8,360 bases of DNA from Bryobacteraceae bacterium (GTDB lineage: Bacteria > Acidobacteriota > Terriglobia > Bryobacterales > Bryobacteraceae), in contig CANGVB010000124.1 in the NCBI GenBank assembly GCA_947456995.1, positions 1 through 8,360 on the forward strand, written 5' to 3'. Under the pieces are notes generated by a model. That model did not search any database and was not told the origin of the DNA. It saw only the letters and a list, made by a program, of their open reading frames with translations. Each line of letters starts with the position of its first letter. The first letter of the stretch is position 1. A program made the translations under genes and the position numbers. Shown here one piece after another: positions 1-5,821 of the stretch.

Positions 1-437
1 AACTCTTTGACGATGTAAGGGTGGTTGTAGTAATCGAGACCGGCGTCATAGATGCCGCAGACCGTTTCCGAAGACAGGGAATCGACACGCTTGAGTGCTT
101 CGCGGAAGTCCTGTATGGCCGGGCCTTCCTCAAAGGCGATTCCGCCCAGATGGAGAATGGCCAAAGGATGGTTTGCATCATCGCCACTCTGCACCAGATA
201 GTCGGTATTGCCAGAATGAGAGCCGAGGCAGCGCAGGGGTACCCAGCCACCGATCTCTGCGGGAAGATCGACAGTTCCTACACCTTGATCTGAAAGCTGG
301 ACAAGACGGCTCGCCAGCGCATGCATCTGATCATCGTCGCCGAACCACTTGGCCAATTGGAGTTTTCGCTTTGCGGAGGGAAATGCGAGGATGTCATCCA
401 AAAGTGTTTCGATGTATTGCCATTGCTTGTTAGTCAT
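1..437 (-). CDS. Ser/Thr protein kinase-like protein, N-terminal part (probable pseudokinase; partial, runs off left edge)
   Basis: An uninterrupted frame from an ATG at 437 leaves the window at base 1 (145 codons plus 2 nt), so only the N-terminus is visible. Residues 1-48 (starting MTNKQWQYIETLLDDIL) resemble the short helical segment that precedes the kinase domain in many acidobacterial Ser/Thr kinases (pattern MTxxxWxxIExLLxxxL). Residues 62-145 align with a kinase N-lobe: LGSHSGNTDYLV (71-82) in place of LGxGGMGxVYxA, LAIL (92-95) in place of VAIK, FREA (111-114) with Glu113 as the probable helix-C Glu, GIYDAG (128-133), and YIVKE (141-145) at the hinge. Two loop glycines and the ATP-anchoring Lys (Leu95 here) are missing, which suggests weak or absent catalysis. 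The HRD and DFG motifs would lie outside the window. The start is supported by the family N-terminus and by a GATACT box 6 nt upstream; no good SD is seen. Fold assignment is fairly sure; pseudokinase status is inference. Confidence 0.72.
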   Translation of the reverse strand, partial: MTNKQWQYIETLLDDILAFPSAKRKLQLAKWFGDDDQMHALASRLVQLSDQGVGTVDLPAEIGGWVPLRCLGSHSGNTDYLVQSGDDANHPLAILHLGGIAFEEGPAIQDFREALKRVDSLSSETVCGIYDAGLDYYNHPYIVKE

Positions 438-443
438 TGCGTA

Positions 444-449
444 AGTATC
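444..449 (-). promoter_or_regulatory. Possible -10 box of the kinase-like gene (leaderless arrangement)
   Basis: On the minus strand GATACT lies exactly 6 nt before the ATG at 437, so transcription would begin at or next to the start codon. There is no correctly spaced -35: the nearest TTGACC (476-481) is 26 bp away. The call rests on the same geometry being present at two other genes here. Confidence 0.3.
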
Positions 450-544
450 TTTCCCTGTCTTAGGTTTGAGTGTAAGGTCAATGGCATTTCAACGTGAGAG
501 GTGCTTTGCTTAGGTGATTCCGCAAAACACCTTAGCCCGGTTCG

Positions 545-660
545 TGTAGTACTGGGACTTTCGATTGATTTCTGAAATTTCGATATTGGTTTTGAGTAAG
601 ATGTTGGAGGCGATGAGCGAGATATCTCTCTTGCCTGCAATGTTTTACGTTTGTACTACA
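545..660. repeat. Inverted pair TGTAGTAC / GTACTACA about 100 bp apart
   Basis: TGTAGTAC (545-552) and GTACTACA (653-660) are perfect reverse complements. The TACTACA core resembles half-sites of BlaI/MecI-family repressor operators (TACTACA...TGTAGTA type). The match is to half-sites only and no blaI gene is in the window, so the regulator is a guess. Confidence 0.35.
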
Positions 661-681
661 TCTGACTGTATAATTCAGTCA
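645..681 (+). promoter_or_regulatory. Putative sigma70-type promoter with overlapping operator-like dyad
   Basis: A consensus TATAAT (669-674) lies 18 bp after TTTACG (645-650), a 4-of-6 match to TTGACA. The -10 box is bracketed by a perfect 6-bp inverted repeat, TGACTG (663-668) and CAGTCA (676-681), so a protein bound to the dyad would block the promoter. A transcript starting near 681 would carry the hairpins at 689-779. It would end as a short RNA or form a leader of about 130 nt on the exported-protein gene. Confidence 0.45.
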
Positions 682-688
682 AACTAGA

Positions 689-734
689 CGTAGAACTACG
701 CCCGACAGAGTACTAGGGCAGGGATTGATCCTGC
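689..734 (+). repeat. Two short inverted repeats
   Basis: CGTAG-AA-CTACG (689-700) has 5-bp arms around 2 nt, more like a protein site than an RNA hairpin. GCAGG (718-722) and CCTGC (730-734) form a 5-bp stem with a 7-nt loop, extendable by a G-U pair. Each is weak alone; their value is that they lie in series between the 663-681 dyad and the 753-779 hairpin. Confidence 0.4.
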
Positions 735-752
735 GAAGTCACGCCTGGAACA

Positions 753-779
753 CTTAGAGCCTTAGAGGCGGCTCTAAGG
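753..779 (+). repeat. Hairpin with two mutually exclusive pairings
   Basis: CTTAGAGCC (753-761) pairs perfectly with GGCTCTAAG (770-778): 9 bp, 8-nt loop. Alternatively CCTTAGAG (760-767) pairs perfectly with CTCTAAGG (772-779): 8 bp, 4-nt loop GCGG. Two tandem copies of CTTAGAG thus compete for one partner. No U-run follows, so it is not a standard terminator. The 3' arm runs into AAGGAGG (776-782), a perfect SD-like string with no start codon at a usable distance. If transcribed, it could be a small switch or RNA element; as DNA, it could be an operator. Confidence 0.45.
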
Positions 780-799
780 AGGTTTCGCCCACCGCCGGA

Positions 800-805
800 T
801 ATAAT
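800..805 (+). promoter_or_regulatory. -10 box TATAAT immediately upstream of the exported-protein gene
   Basis: TATAAT ends 6 nt before the ATG at 812, which puts the expected transcription start at or within a base or two of the start codon, so the mRNA would be leaderless. No TTGACA-like -35 is found 16-18 bp upstream, and no SD lies at a normal distance. Confidence 0.45.
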
Positions 806-811
806 CAGGGA

Positions 812-1423
812 ATGAATTTCCGAAGCATCGTGCTTTTCTTAGCCAGCATTTCCTGCGTCGCAGCAGATCTCAATGGCGTCTGGACGCTGAACTCCAAAGA
901 TGGGGATGGGAACCCCGTTAAAAGTGAACTCACGATTCGCGATCAGTCTGGGACGCTTAAGTCAAAGGATGGTAATCGTGAGATCAAATCGATGAAACTG
1001 AAAGGAAACTCGGTCTCATTTGAGGTGCCGTGGGGGGACGGAATGATTCTGGTTGAGCTTGAGGCCACCGGAGACACGATCAAAGGCGTCTGGAAGGCAG
1101 GAGAAGATGAGGGCCCGATCAACGGCACCAGAGCTGCAGCAGCGGCGCTGACAGGTTTGTGGAAGCTGAGCGCCGAGCGTCCCAATGGCTCCAAAACGAA
1201 CCTCGACCTCGAGATCAAATCCGAAACAGTCGCAATACTGCGTACGACGGAAGGGCAGGCCATACCACTCGAGCAAGTTGCCGTCGGAACAGACCAGATC
1301 AGTTTCACCGTGGCATTACCGCAGGGCAACATCAAACTACAGCTGAAATTGGATGGCGGTGCGCTCAAGGGCACCTGGGCCACACCGGATTCTGTTACTG
1401 GCCCTGTCGAAGGCCGGCGCTAA
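812..1423 (+). CDS. Exported two-repeat beta-rich protein of unknown function
   Basis: A 203-residue protein that I cannot assign to a named family. Residues 1-18 look like a Sec signal peptide: a short N-region with Arg4, a hydrophobic core (SIVLFLASIS) and a probable cleavage after VAA (16-18). Cys15 lacks a good lipobox. The mature part is an internal duplication: residues 20-107 and 113-203 both start LxGxW (LNGVW, LTGLW), run through alternating hydrophobic/polar strands, and close with IKGVW or LKGTW followed by GPxxGxR. The pattern suggests two small beta-barrel or sandwich modules, loosely lipocalin/calycin-like, acting in the periplasm or on the cell surface. Such proteins are frequent in Acidobacteriota (recollection, not checked). 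There are no catalytic motifs. The ATG is supported by the signal peptide and the TATAAT just upstream. The 3' end overlaps the end of tyrA by 29 bp, tail to tail. Confidence 0.8.
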   Translation: MNFRSIVLFLASISCVAADLNGVWTLNSKDGDGNPVKSELTIRDQSGTLKSKDGNREIKSMKLKGNSVSFEVPWGDGMILVELEATGDTIKGVWKAGEDEGPINGTRAAAAALTGLWKLSAERPNGSKTNLDLEIKSETVAILRTTEGQAIPLEQVAVGTDQISFTVALPQGNIKLQLKLDGGALKGTWATPDSVTGPVEGRR

Positions 1424-2201
1424 GGCTGGCACCACGTTCGAAATATTCGCCGGCAGTGCCGCTCTTGAGTGCACTGCGAAGCCCTTCCAGTTCTGAGATC
1501 AAACCTGCGATAGCGCTATCGACATTGGGTGAATTGGTTTCGAGAATATCCTGCCAGAGATCGAAGCTGGACAGGGCAAGGCGGGTCATGTCTCTCAAAC
1601 CAGGGCCGGATACCGACGTTACCTGCTTATCCGAGAGGTAGCTGCCCAATGCGGTTGAAAGCAATTGGGGGAGATGAGAACTGAAGGCGACCATGCGGTC
1701 GTGCTCTTCGGGGCCAAGCAGAACAGGTTTGCCGCCAACTGCCTCGACGATGGAAATGAGCGCTTCATTTGGTTCGGTAAGCACCCAGGGGCGGTCGACA
1801 AAAAGCTCAGCGGAGGCGCCTTCCGGGCCACGAATCTCTTTGCCGGCCATCGGATGGCCACCAACAAAGGTGGAACGGGTGAGAAACGTTGAGGCTGCAG
1901 CACAGATCTCAGCCTTGGTACTGCCAACATCGGTGACCAGAGTGCCGAGGCGCAGATGAAGATCGAGCCGTTCCAACAGAGACAGAATCCGCTTCACCGG
2001 TTGGGCAAGCAGTACCAAATCTGCGGTTGGAAGAGCCTCCTCCAGGGTCATGGCCACATCGACTGCGCCAATCTCAATTGCTTTTGCAACAACCGCCGGA
2101 GAGCTGACACCCACTACCCAATCGAAGATACCGGCGCGTTTGACAGCGAGACCAAAGCTCGAACCAAGCAATCCCGTCCCGATGATGACAACCGTGCGCA
2201 T
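1395..2201 (-). CDS. tyrA: Prephenate/arogenate dehydrogenase
   Basis: Catalyses oxidative decarboxylation of prephenate (or arogenate), the committed step to tyrosine, in the cytoplasm. The 268-residue length fits a stand-alone monofunctional TyrA without an ACT or mutase domain. Visible motifs: Rossmann GTGLLG (8-13), TDVGSTK (90-96), GGHPMAGKE (114-122) with the probable catalytic His116, SHLPQ (175-179) with a second conserved His, and GPGLRDMTR (199-207) with the probable substrate-binding Arg203. After the second Rossmann strand the sequence is GVSS (31-34) rather than the GxD of NAD enzymes, which hints at NADP+ preference. It is the last gene of the argS-trp block. Its ATG shares one base with the mutase stop (TAATG), implying coupled translation. 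Its 3' end runs 29 bp into the convergent exported-protein gene, and no terminator hairpin is visible there. Confidence 0.93.
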   Translation of the reverse strand: MRTVVIIGTGLLGSSFGLAVKRAGIFDWVVGVSSPAVVAKAIEIGAVDVAMTLEEALPTADLVLLAQPVKRILSLLERLDLHLRLGTLVTDVGSTKAEICAAASTFLTRSTFVGGHPMAGKEIRGPEGASAELFVDRPWVLTEPNEALISIVEAVGGKPVLLGPEEHDRMVAFSSHLPQLLSTALGSYLSDKQVTSVSGPGLRDMTRLALSSFDLWQDILETNSPNVDSAIAGLISELEGLRSALKSGTAGEYFERGASLSAGLRQGQ

Positions 2202-2476
2202 TATTCCTGCAGCCGTCGCATTTCGAGCATGATGGCGGTGTAGATGCGTTCGATCGCATCATTTGCAAGAGGGCCCTGATTGCGCGCCCCCATACCTTCA
2301 ATCACTGCCCGCTCACGGCTGAGTTCCACGACAGGAAGACCGGCAGCCTTTTTGGTAGCGCCGATCTGCAGTGCAACTGCAGCCCTTTCGTTGAGCATCT
2401 CCAGGATTCGCGAGTCGATAGAATCGATTTGGCCGCGAAAGCCCTTCAGTTTTTCAACTGCCTCATCGACGCCCAC
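2201..2476 (-). CDS. aroQ: Chorismate mutase, AroQ class
   Basis: Rearranges chorismate to prephenate, the substrate of the TyrA encoded next. At 91 residues it is a stand-alone all-helical AroQ domain. Against the E. coli P-protein mutase domain from memory, the active-site set is kept: Arg14 (Arg11), Arg31 (Arg28), Lys42 (Lys39), Glu51 (Asp48), Arg54 (Arg51), Glu55 (Glu52) and Gln90 (Gln88). The start is a GTG at 2476, 14 nt inside trpA, with AGGGGG (2483-2488) 6 nt upstream. An ATG inside the trpA stop region is in the wrong frame. The mutase lies between trpA and tyrA, so this mRNA makes enzymes for both branches from chorismate. No prephenate dehydratase is present. The symbol follows the structural class; such genes also appear under other names. 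Confidence 0.9.
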   Translation of the reverse strand: MGVDEAVEKLKGFRGQIDSIDSRILEMLNERAAVALQIGATKKAAGLPVVELSRERAVIEGMGARNQGPLANDAIERIYTAIMLEMRRLQE

Positions 2477-3266
2477 TGAGCGCCCCCTGCTTAAGATCTC
2501 TAGCCATTCGCTCTATCGTATCCAAGACTTCGCGGCCCGGGGTACTTTCTATCGTGCGAACAAAGGCGCTACCCACGACGACACCGTCTGCCACACTCCC
2601 CACTTCAGCGGCTTGCGAGGCGCTGGAGATACCAAAGCCAACGCCCAGAGGCAGTGACGTGAACTTGCGAAGCTTCTCAACCAGCGGAGCAACCGATGAC
2701 GAAACCTGCGATTGCTCGCCCGTAACTCCGGTACGCGAAACCACATAGACAAAGCCAGAACAATACTTGGCCACCAGTTCAAGCCTTCGATCGGTACTGG
2801 TAGGCGCGACGAGAAACACGGTGTCGAGGCCCACGCCCTGCACGGCGGCAACGAAAGATTCGGCTTCTTCCACGCTCAGGTCTGTCAGCAGGAAACCATC
2901 GATACCCACTTCTTTAGCGCGGGCGGCCAGCTTGTCGAAACCGTATCGCATCACAGGATTGAGGTAGGTGAATAGGACGATCGGGATTTGGCTGTGCTTG
3001 CGAATTTCCTGCGCAATCTCAAGAACCTTCTCCACCGTCATGCCCGTTGCCAGAGCACGTTCGCTGGCGCGCATAATGACGGGCCCGTCAGCGATGGGAT
3101 CGCTGAAAGGGACGCCGAGTTCGATGATGTCGGCACCGCCACGCTCCAGAGCCGCGACGATTTCAACCGTCATCTCCGGGCCCGGATCTCCGGCGGTAAC
3201 ATAGGCAATCAATGCAGGCTCATTTTTGGCCTGCAGCTCATTAAAACGCTGGCTGATGCGAGTCAG
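2463..3266 (-). CDS. trpA: Tryptophan synthase alpha chain, apparent CTG start
   Basis: Cleaves indole-3-glycerol phosphate to indole and glyceraldehyde 3-phosphate; indole is channelled to TrpB in the alpha2beta2 complex. Key motifs: AYVTAGDP (21-28), [14 protein letters not shown] (49-62) with the catalytic pair Glu49 and Asp60, SRTGVTG, GVGFGIS, and VVGSAFV near the end. The frame is open upstream inside trpB, but the family N-terminus (TRISQRF) follows a CTG at 3266. AAGGAG (3274-3279) lies 7 nt before that CTG but only 1 nt before the in-frame TTG at 3272; there is no ATG or GTG close by. Starting at CTG gives 267 residues and places Glu49 and Asp60 at exactly the Salmonella numbers. The 3272 start would add two residues. 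The 26-nt overlap with trpB suggests coupled, near-equimolar synthesis of the two subunits. Confidence 0.93.
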   Translation of the reverse strand: MTRISQRFNELQAKNEPALIAYVTAGDPGPEMTVEIVAALERGGADIIELGVPFSDPIADGPVIMRASERALATGMTVEKVLEIAQEIRKHSQIPIVLFTYLNPVMRYGFDKLAARAKEVGIDGFLLTDLSVEEAESFVAAVQGVGLDTVFLVAPTSTDRRLELVAKYCSGFVYVVSRTGVTGEQSQVSSSVAPLVEKLRKFTSLPLGVGFGISSASQAAEVGSVADGVVVGSAFVRTIESTPGREVLDTIERMARDLKQGALSGRR

Positions 3267-4458
3267 AATCAAGCTCCTTGAGGTTTTCGCGATAGATATC
3301 GATGTCTTTGTCGCCACGGCCACTGAGGTTGACGAGGACGATCTCGTGAGTGCCCATTTGAGGGGCGCGGACGAGAGCTTCGGCAACGGCATGGGCGCTT
3401 TCCATGGCCGGGATCAAGCCTTCCATGGTGGAGAGCTCGACGGCTGCCTTGAGGGCAGTGGCGTCGTCGCAATCGACGTATTCGGCGCGGCCGATGTCGT
3501 GCAGGTGGGCGTGTTCGGGGCCGATGAGGGCGTAGTCAAGGCCGGCGGAGATGGAGTGTGTGAGAGCAACCTGGCCATCGTTGTCTTGCAGCAGGTAGCT
3601 GTAGGCACCATGTAGAACGCCGGGAGCGCCGCCGCTGAAGCGGGCTGCGTGTTCACCGGTTTTCTTGCCCTTGCCGCCGGCTTCGACACCCACCAGCTTT
3701 ACGCTGAGGTCTGGCACAAAGGCGTGGAAGAGGCCAATCGCGTTAGATCCACCACCGACGCAAGCGATTGCCATATCAGGCAGGCGGCCTTCGCGCTCGA
3801 GCATCTGCACGCGGGCTTCGTCACCGATGCAGCGATGGAAGTCACGCACCATCAGCGGATAAGGGTGAGCGCCAAGGGCCGAGCCCAGCAGGTAGTAAGT
3901 TGTGTCAACGTTGGTAACCCAGTCACGCATGGCTTCGCTGATTGCGTCCTTGAGCGTACGAGAGCCGTTAGTTACGCCAACGACTTCAGCACCACAAAGC
4001 CTCATGCGGAATACATTGAGGCGCTGGCGGCGCATGTCTTCTTCGCCCATGTAGACGCGGCATTGCAGGCCGAGCAGCGCACAGGCGGTGGCAGTGGCGA
4101 CACCGTGCTGCCCTGCCCCGGTTTCGGCAATGATGCGCTTCTTGCCCATCTTGCGTGCAAGCAGAGCCTGGCCGAGCGCGTTGTTGATCTTGTGAGCGCC
4201 AGTGTGAAGAAGGTCTTCGCGCTTGAAATAGATTTTGGCCCCGCCCAGTTTTTCACTGAGCCGCTTGGCATAGTAGAGCGGAGTGGGCCGGCCAGCGTAG
4301 TTTTTCAGTAGATCCGCGAGCTCGTTTTGAAAGGCTGCATCAGTTTTGAGTGCAAGGTAGGCCTGCTCGAGCTCTTCGAGCGGTGACATCAAAACTTCAG
4401 GAACGTAACGTCCCCCATAAGGGCCAAAGTGGCCACCAGCATCCGGTACGGTCAACAT
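3241..4458 (-). CDS. trpB: Tryptophan synthase beta chain
   Basis: PLP enzyme joining indole and L-serine to give L-tryptophan, in complex with TrpA in the cytoplasm. The 405-residue length is typical of the TrpB1 type. Visible landmarks: N-terminal [14 protein letters not shown] (8-21), HTGAHKINN (85-93) with the PLP Schiff-base Lys90, [10 protein letters not shown] (111-120) with Glu112 (equivalent to the catalytic Glu109), [11 protein letters not shown] (191-201), and the phosphate-binding GGGSN (235-239). The sequence is intact, with no missing key residue. The ATG at 4458 lies 7 nt inside trpF (ATGTTGA) with AAGGAG 11 nt upstream. The tail holds the SD and start of trpA, so translation of the two subunits is physically linked. 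Confidence 0.97.
   Translation of the reverse strand: MLTVPDAGGHFGPYGGRYVPEVLMSPLEELEQAYLALKTDAAFQNELADLLKNYAGRPTPLYYAKRLSEKLGGAKIYFKREDLLHTGAHKINNALGQALLARKMGKKRIIAETGAGQHGVATATACALLGLQCRVYMGEEDMRRQRLNVFRMRLCGAEVVGVTNGSRTLKDAISEAMRDWVTNVDTTYYLLGSALGAHPYPLMVRDFHRCIGDEARVQMLEREGRLPDMAIACVGGGSNAIGLFHAFVPDLSVKLVGVEAGGKGKKTGEHAARFSGGAPGVLHGAYSYLLQDNDGQVALTHSISAGLDYALIGPEHAHLHDIGRAEYVDCDDATALKAAVELSTMEGLIPAMESAHAVAEALVRAPQMGTHEIVLVNLSGRGDKDIDIYRENLKELDSDSHQPAF
3274..3279 (-). promoter_or_regulatory. Ribosome binding site deciding the trpA start
   Basis: AAGGAG lies within the 3' end of trpB, 7 nt before CTG 3266 and 1 nt before TTG 3272. The same AAGGAG string precedes trpF (5054-5059, 8 nt from TTG) and trpB (4470-4475, 11 nt from ATG), so the 7-nt spacing favours CTG. 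Confidence 0.6.
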
Positions 4459-5045
4459 ACTGCGTCAAACTCCTTCCGCGCGGCTTCGATAAAGGCGCGC
4501 ATCTTCGTACGATCTTTTTTGCCCGGCTCAGACTCGATGCGTGAGCAGGCGTCTACGCCCCAGGGCTTCAGGCGACGGATGGCCTCGCCCACATTGGTTT
4601 CATCAAGACCACCGGCGAGGATGATCTTGCCCGTAAGGCCTTGGGCCAGATTCCAATCGAAAGACTTGCCAGTGCCGCCCTCGAGCGCCCCGGCAGGGGT
4701 ATCAAGGACAACGGCTTCAGAGTGTTGCTCATTCAGACGCTCCTGGGTGAGCGGGCCATCGACAGCGATTGCTTTCCAGATGCGCAATCCGTCGATGGAA
4801 TCCATTTTGTGAAGCTGCGCAACGTCGAGTTGAAACTCCTGCATGAGATCACGCACCTTGGCAGGGTCTTCATTTACAAACAAACCAACGCGCCAGAAAT
4901 CATCTGGAAGATCGGCGAAGAAGGCACGTTCTTTCACAAAACGAGAGCTGCCTGGCCAGAAGTTAAACCCAATCGCGTCGGCGCCTGCATCAAGGGCGGT
5001 GAGGGCGTCCATTGTGTTGGTGATACCGCAAACCTTGACGATCAA
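4452..5045 (-). CDS. trpF: Phosphoribosylanthranilate isomerase
   Basis: Isomerises N-(5-phosphoribosyl)anthranilate to CdRP, the substrate of TrpC. A (beta/alpha)8 barrel of 197 residues, slightly short but normal. KVCGIT (4-9) carries the catalytic Cys6, [10 protein letters not shown] (26-35) the conserved loop, VVLDTPAG (112-119) the catalytic Asp115, GGTGKSFDW (123-131) and ILAGGL (142-147) the phosphate-binding loops, and PGKKD (174-178) closes the barrel. Two positions depart from the usual consensus: LHK (78-80) where LHG is common, and ACSRIE (166-171) where SSGVE is common. The start is TTG at 5045, overlapping the trpC stop as TTGA; AAGGAG (5054-5059) is 8 nt upstream and no ATG is available at the right N-terminus. 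A stand-alone trpF between trpC and trpB is a common order. Confidence 0.95.
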   Translation of the reverse strand: MIVKVCGITNTMDALTALDAGADAIGFNFWPGSSRFVKERAFFADLPDDFWRVGLFVNEDPAKVRDLMQEFQLDVAQLHKMDSIDGLRIWKAIAVDGPLTQERLNEQHSEAVVLDTPAGALEGGTGKSFDWNLAQGLTGKIILAGGLDETNVGEAIRRLKPWGVDACSRIESEPGKKDRTKMRAFIEAARKEFDAVC

Positions 5046-5821
5046 GCAACCAACTCCTTCAGCGCCCCCGGATTCTTCATCAGGCTCTCACCTACAAGAA
5101 AGGCCTGATAGCCAACGGCGCGCAGGGTGTCGATGTGTTCGCGAGTGAAGATGCCGCTTTCGCTCACCTTTACAGCAGTGGCGGGGATGGCAGCAGCAAG
5201 CGTCAGCGAGGTTTCGAGGCTTACTTCGAAGGTGCGCAGATTGCGATTGTTGACGCCAATGACGGTTGCGCCGCTATCAACGACACGAGCCAGTTCTTCT
5301 GCGTCATGAACTTCGACAAGCGCATCGAGGCCGAGCGAGGCGGCAAACTCGCGCAGACGGCGCAGGCCGCCTTTGTCGTGCAGTGCGGCGATCAACAAGA
5401 CCGCATCAGCACCGTTGGCAGCAGCTTCAACGATCTGGCTTTCTTCAAGGGTGAAGTCTTTACGAATCACGGGCAACCCGACAGCCCGCCTTACAGCAAC
5501 AAGATCTTCGAGCGAGCCCTGAAAGAAGTCGCGATCGGTGAGAACACTCAACGATGCGGCACCACCCAGCTCATAGGCGCGAGCGATATCGGTGGGCCGA
5601 AAATCATCCGTGAGGAGCCCGCGAGAGGGCGAGGCTTTCTTGATTTCGGCAATGATGGCCGGTGAGATCAAAGAACGAATCCGCAGGCTTGAGGCAAAAC
5701 CACGTTGCTTGCCCACCAGATCGGCAGCCCGGCGCTCCAGTTCGGCTTGTCGAGGCCGCAGCAGCACAAGCTCTTCCCGCTTACGCTCTACGATCTTCGC
5801 CAGAATATCTGGAACATCCAT
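5042..5821 (-). CDS. trpC: Indole-3-glycerol-phosphate synthase
   Basis: Closes the indole ring: CdRP to indole-3-glycerol phosphate, CO2 and water. A 259-residue monofunctional enzyme (no fused TrpF). Landmarks: AEIKKASPSRG (58-68) with catalytic Glu59 and Lys61, LSVLTD (91-96), RKDF (120-123) with general-acid Lys121, LVEVH (168-172) with Glu170, GVNNRNL (189-195) with Asn191, SESG (220-223) with Glu221, and VGESLM near the C-terminus. The N-terminal helix (DILAKIVERKREEL) is present, so the start is right. The ATG follows the argS stop with no gap (TAAATG), with GGAG (5831-5834) 9 nt upstream inside argS. trpC is therefore very probably expressed from the argS promoter, since there is no room for its own outside the argS coding sequence. 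Confidence 0.97.
   Translation of the reverse strand: MDVPDILAKIVERKREELVLLRPRQAELERRAADLVGKQRGFASSLRIRSLISPAIIAEIKKASPSRGLLTDDFRPTDIARAYELGGAASLSVLTDRDFFQGSLEDLVAVRRAVGLPVIRKDFTLEESQIVEAAANGADAVLLIAALHDKGGLRRLREFAASLGLDALVEVHDAEELARVVDSGATVIGVNNRNLRTFEVSLETSLTLAAAIPATAVKVSESGIFTREHIDTLRAVGYQAFLVGESLMKNPGALKELVA

Larger units (their letters stand above)
438..811. other. Divergent intergenic region with multiple dyads, no protein gene
   Basis: This 374-bp gap separates the minus-strand kinase-like gene from the plus-strand exported-protein gene. It is more A+T-rich than the coding DNA (about 39% G+C in 541-660 by hand count). The only long frame in it (434-640, minus, TTG start) has no recognisable features and looks like chance. 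Contents: inverted copies of TGTAGTAC (545-552 and 653-660), direct repeats TTTCGAT (559-565 and 578-584), palindromes GAAATTTC (574-581) and GAGATATCTC (619-628), then four consecutive inverted repeats at 663-681, 689-700, 718-734 and 753-779. A TATAAT sits at 669-674 and another at 800-805. It probably holds promoters and operators for both flanking genes, and perhaps a short structured RNA. Confidence 0.6.

Noticed and set aside
21..433. Plus-strand frames over the first 430 bases
   Set aside because: They are shadows of the minus-strand kinase-like gene, whose sequence makes clear family sense.
444..481. TTGACC at 476-481 as -35 for the kinase-like gene
   Set aside because: It is 26 bp from the GATACT box, outside the workable 16-19 bp range, and no other -10 fits it.
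434..640. Minus-strand 68-codon frame (TTG start) whose TGA overlaps the kinase-like ATG as ATGA
   Set aside because: The overlap looks like coupling, but the product is Ser/Thr/Lys/Gln-rich without motifs, the region is A+T-rich and full of palindromes, and the start lacks an SD. More likely control DNA.
753..779. Hairpin as a Rho-independent terminator
   Set aside because: No T-run follows on either strand, and no gene ends just before it; the flanking genes diverge from this region.
681..800. tRNA or known riboswitch in the divergent region
   Set aside because: No cloverleaf arms, GGTTCGAAT-like T-loop or recognisable riboswitch core could be found; only local hairpins.
3267..3392. N-terminal extension of trpA to position 3392 within trpB
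   Set aside because: The extra 42 residues are Ser/Thr/Lys low-complexity sequence created by reading trpB in another frame; TrpA begins at TRISQRF.
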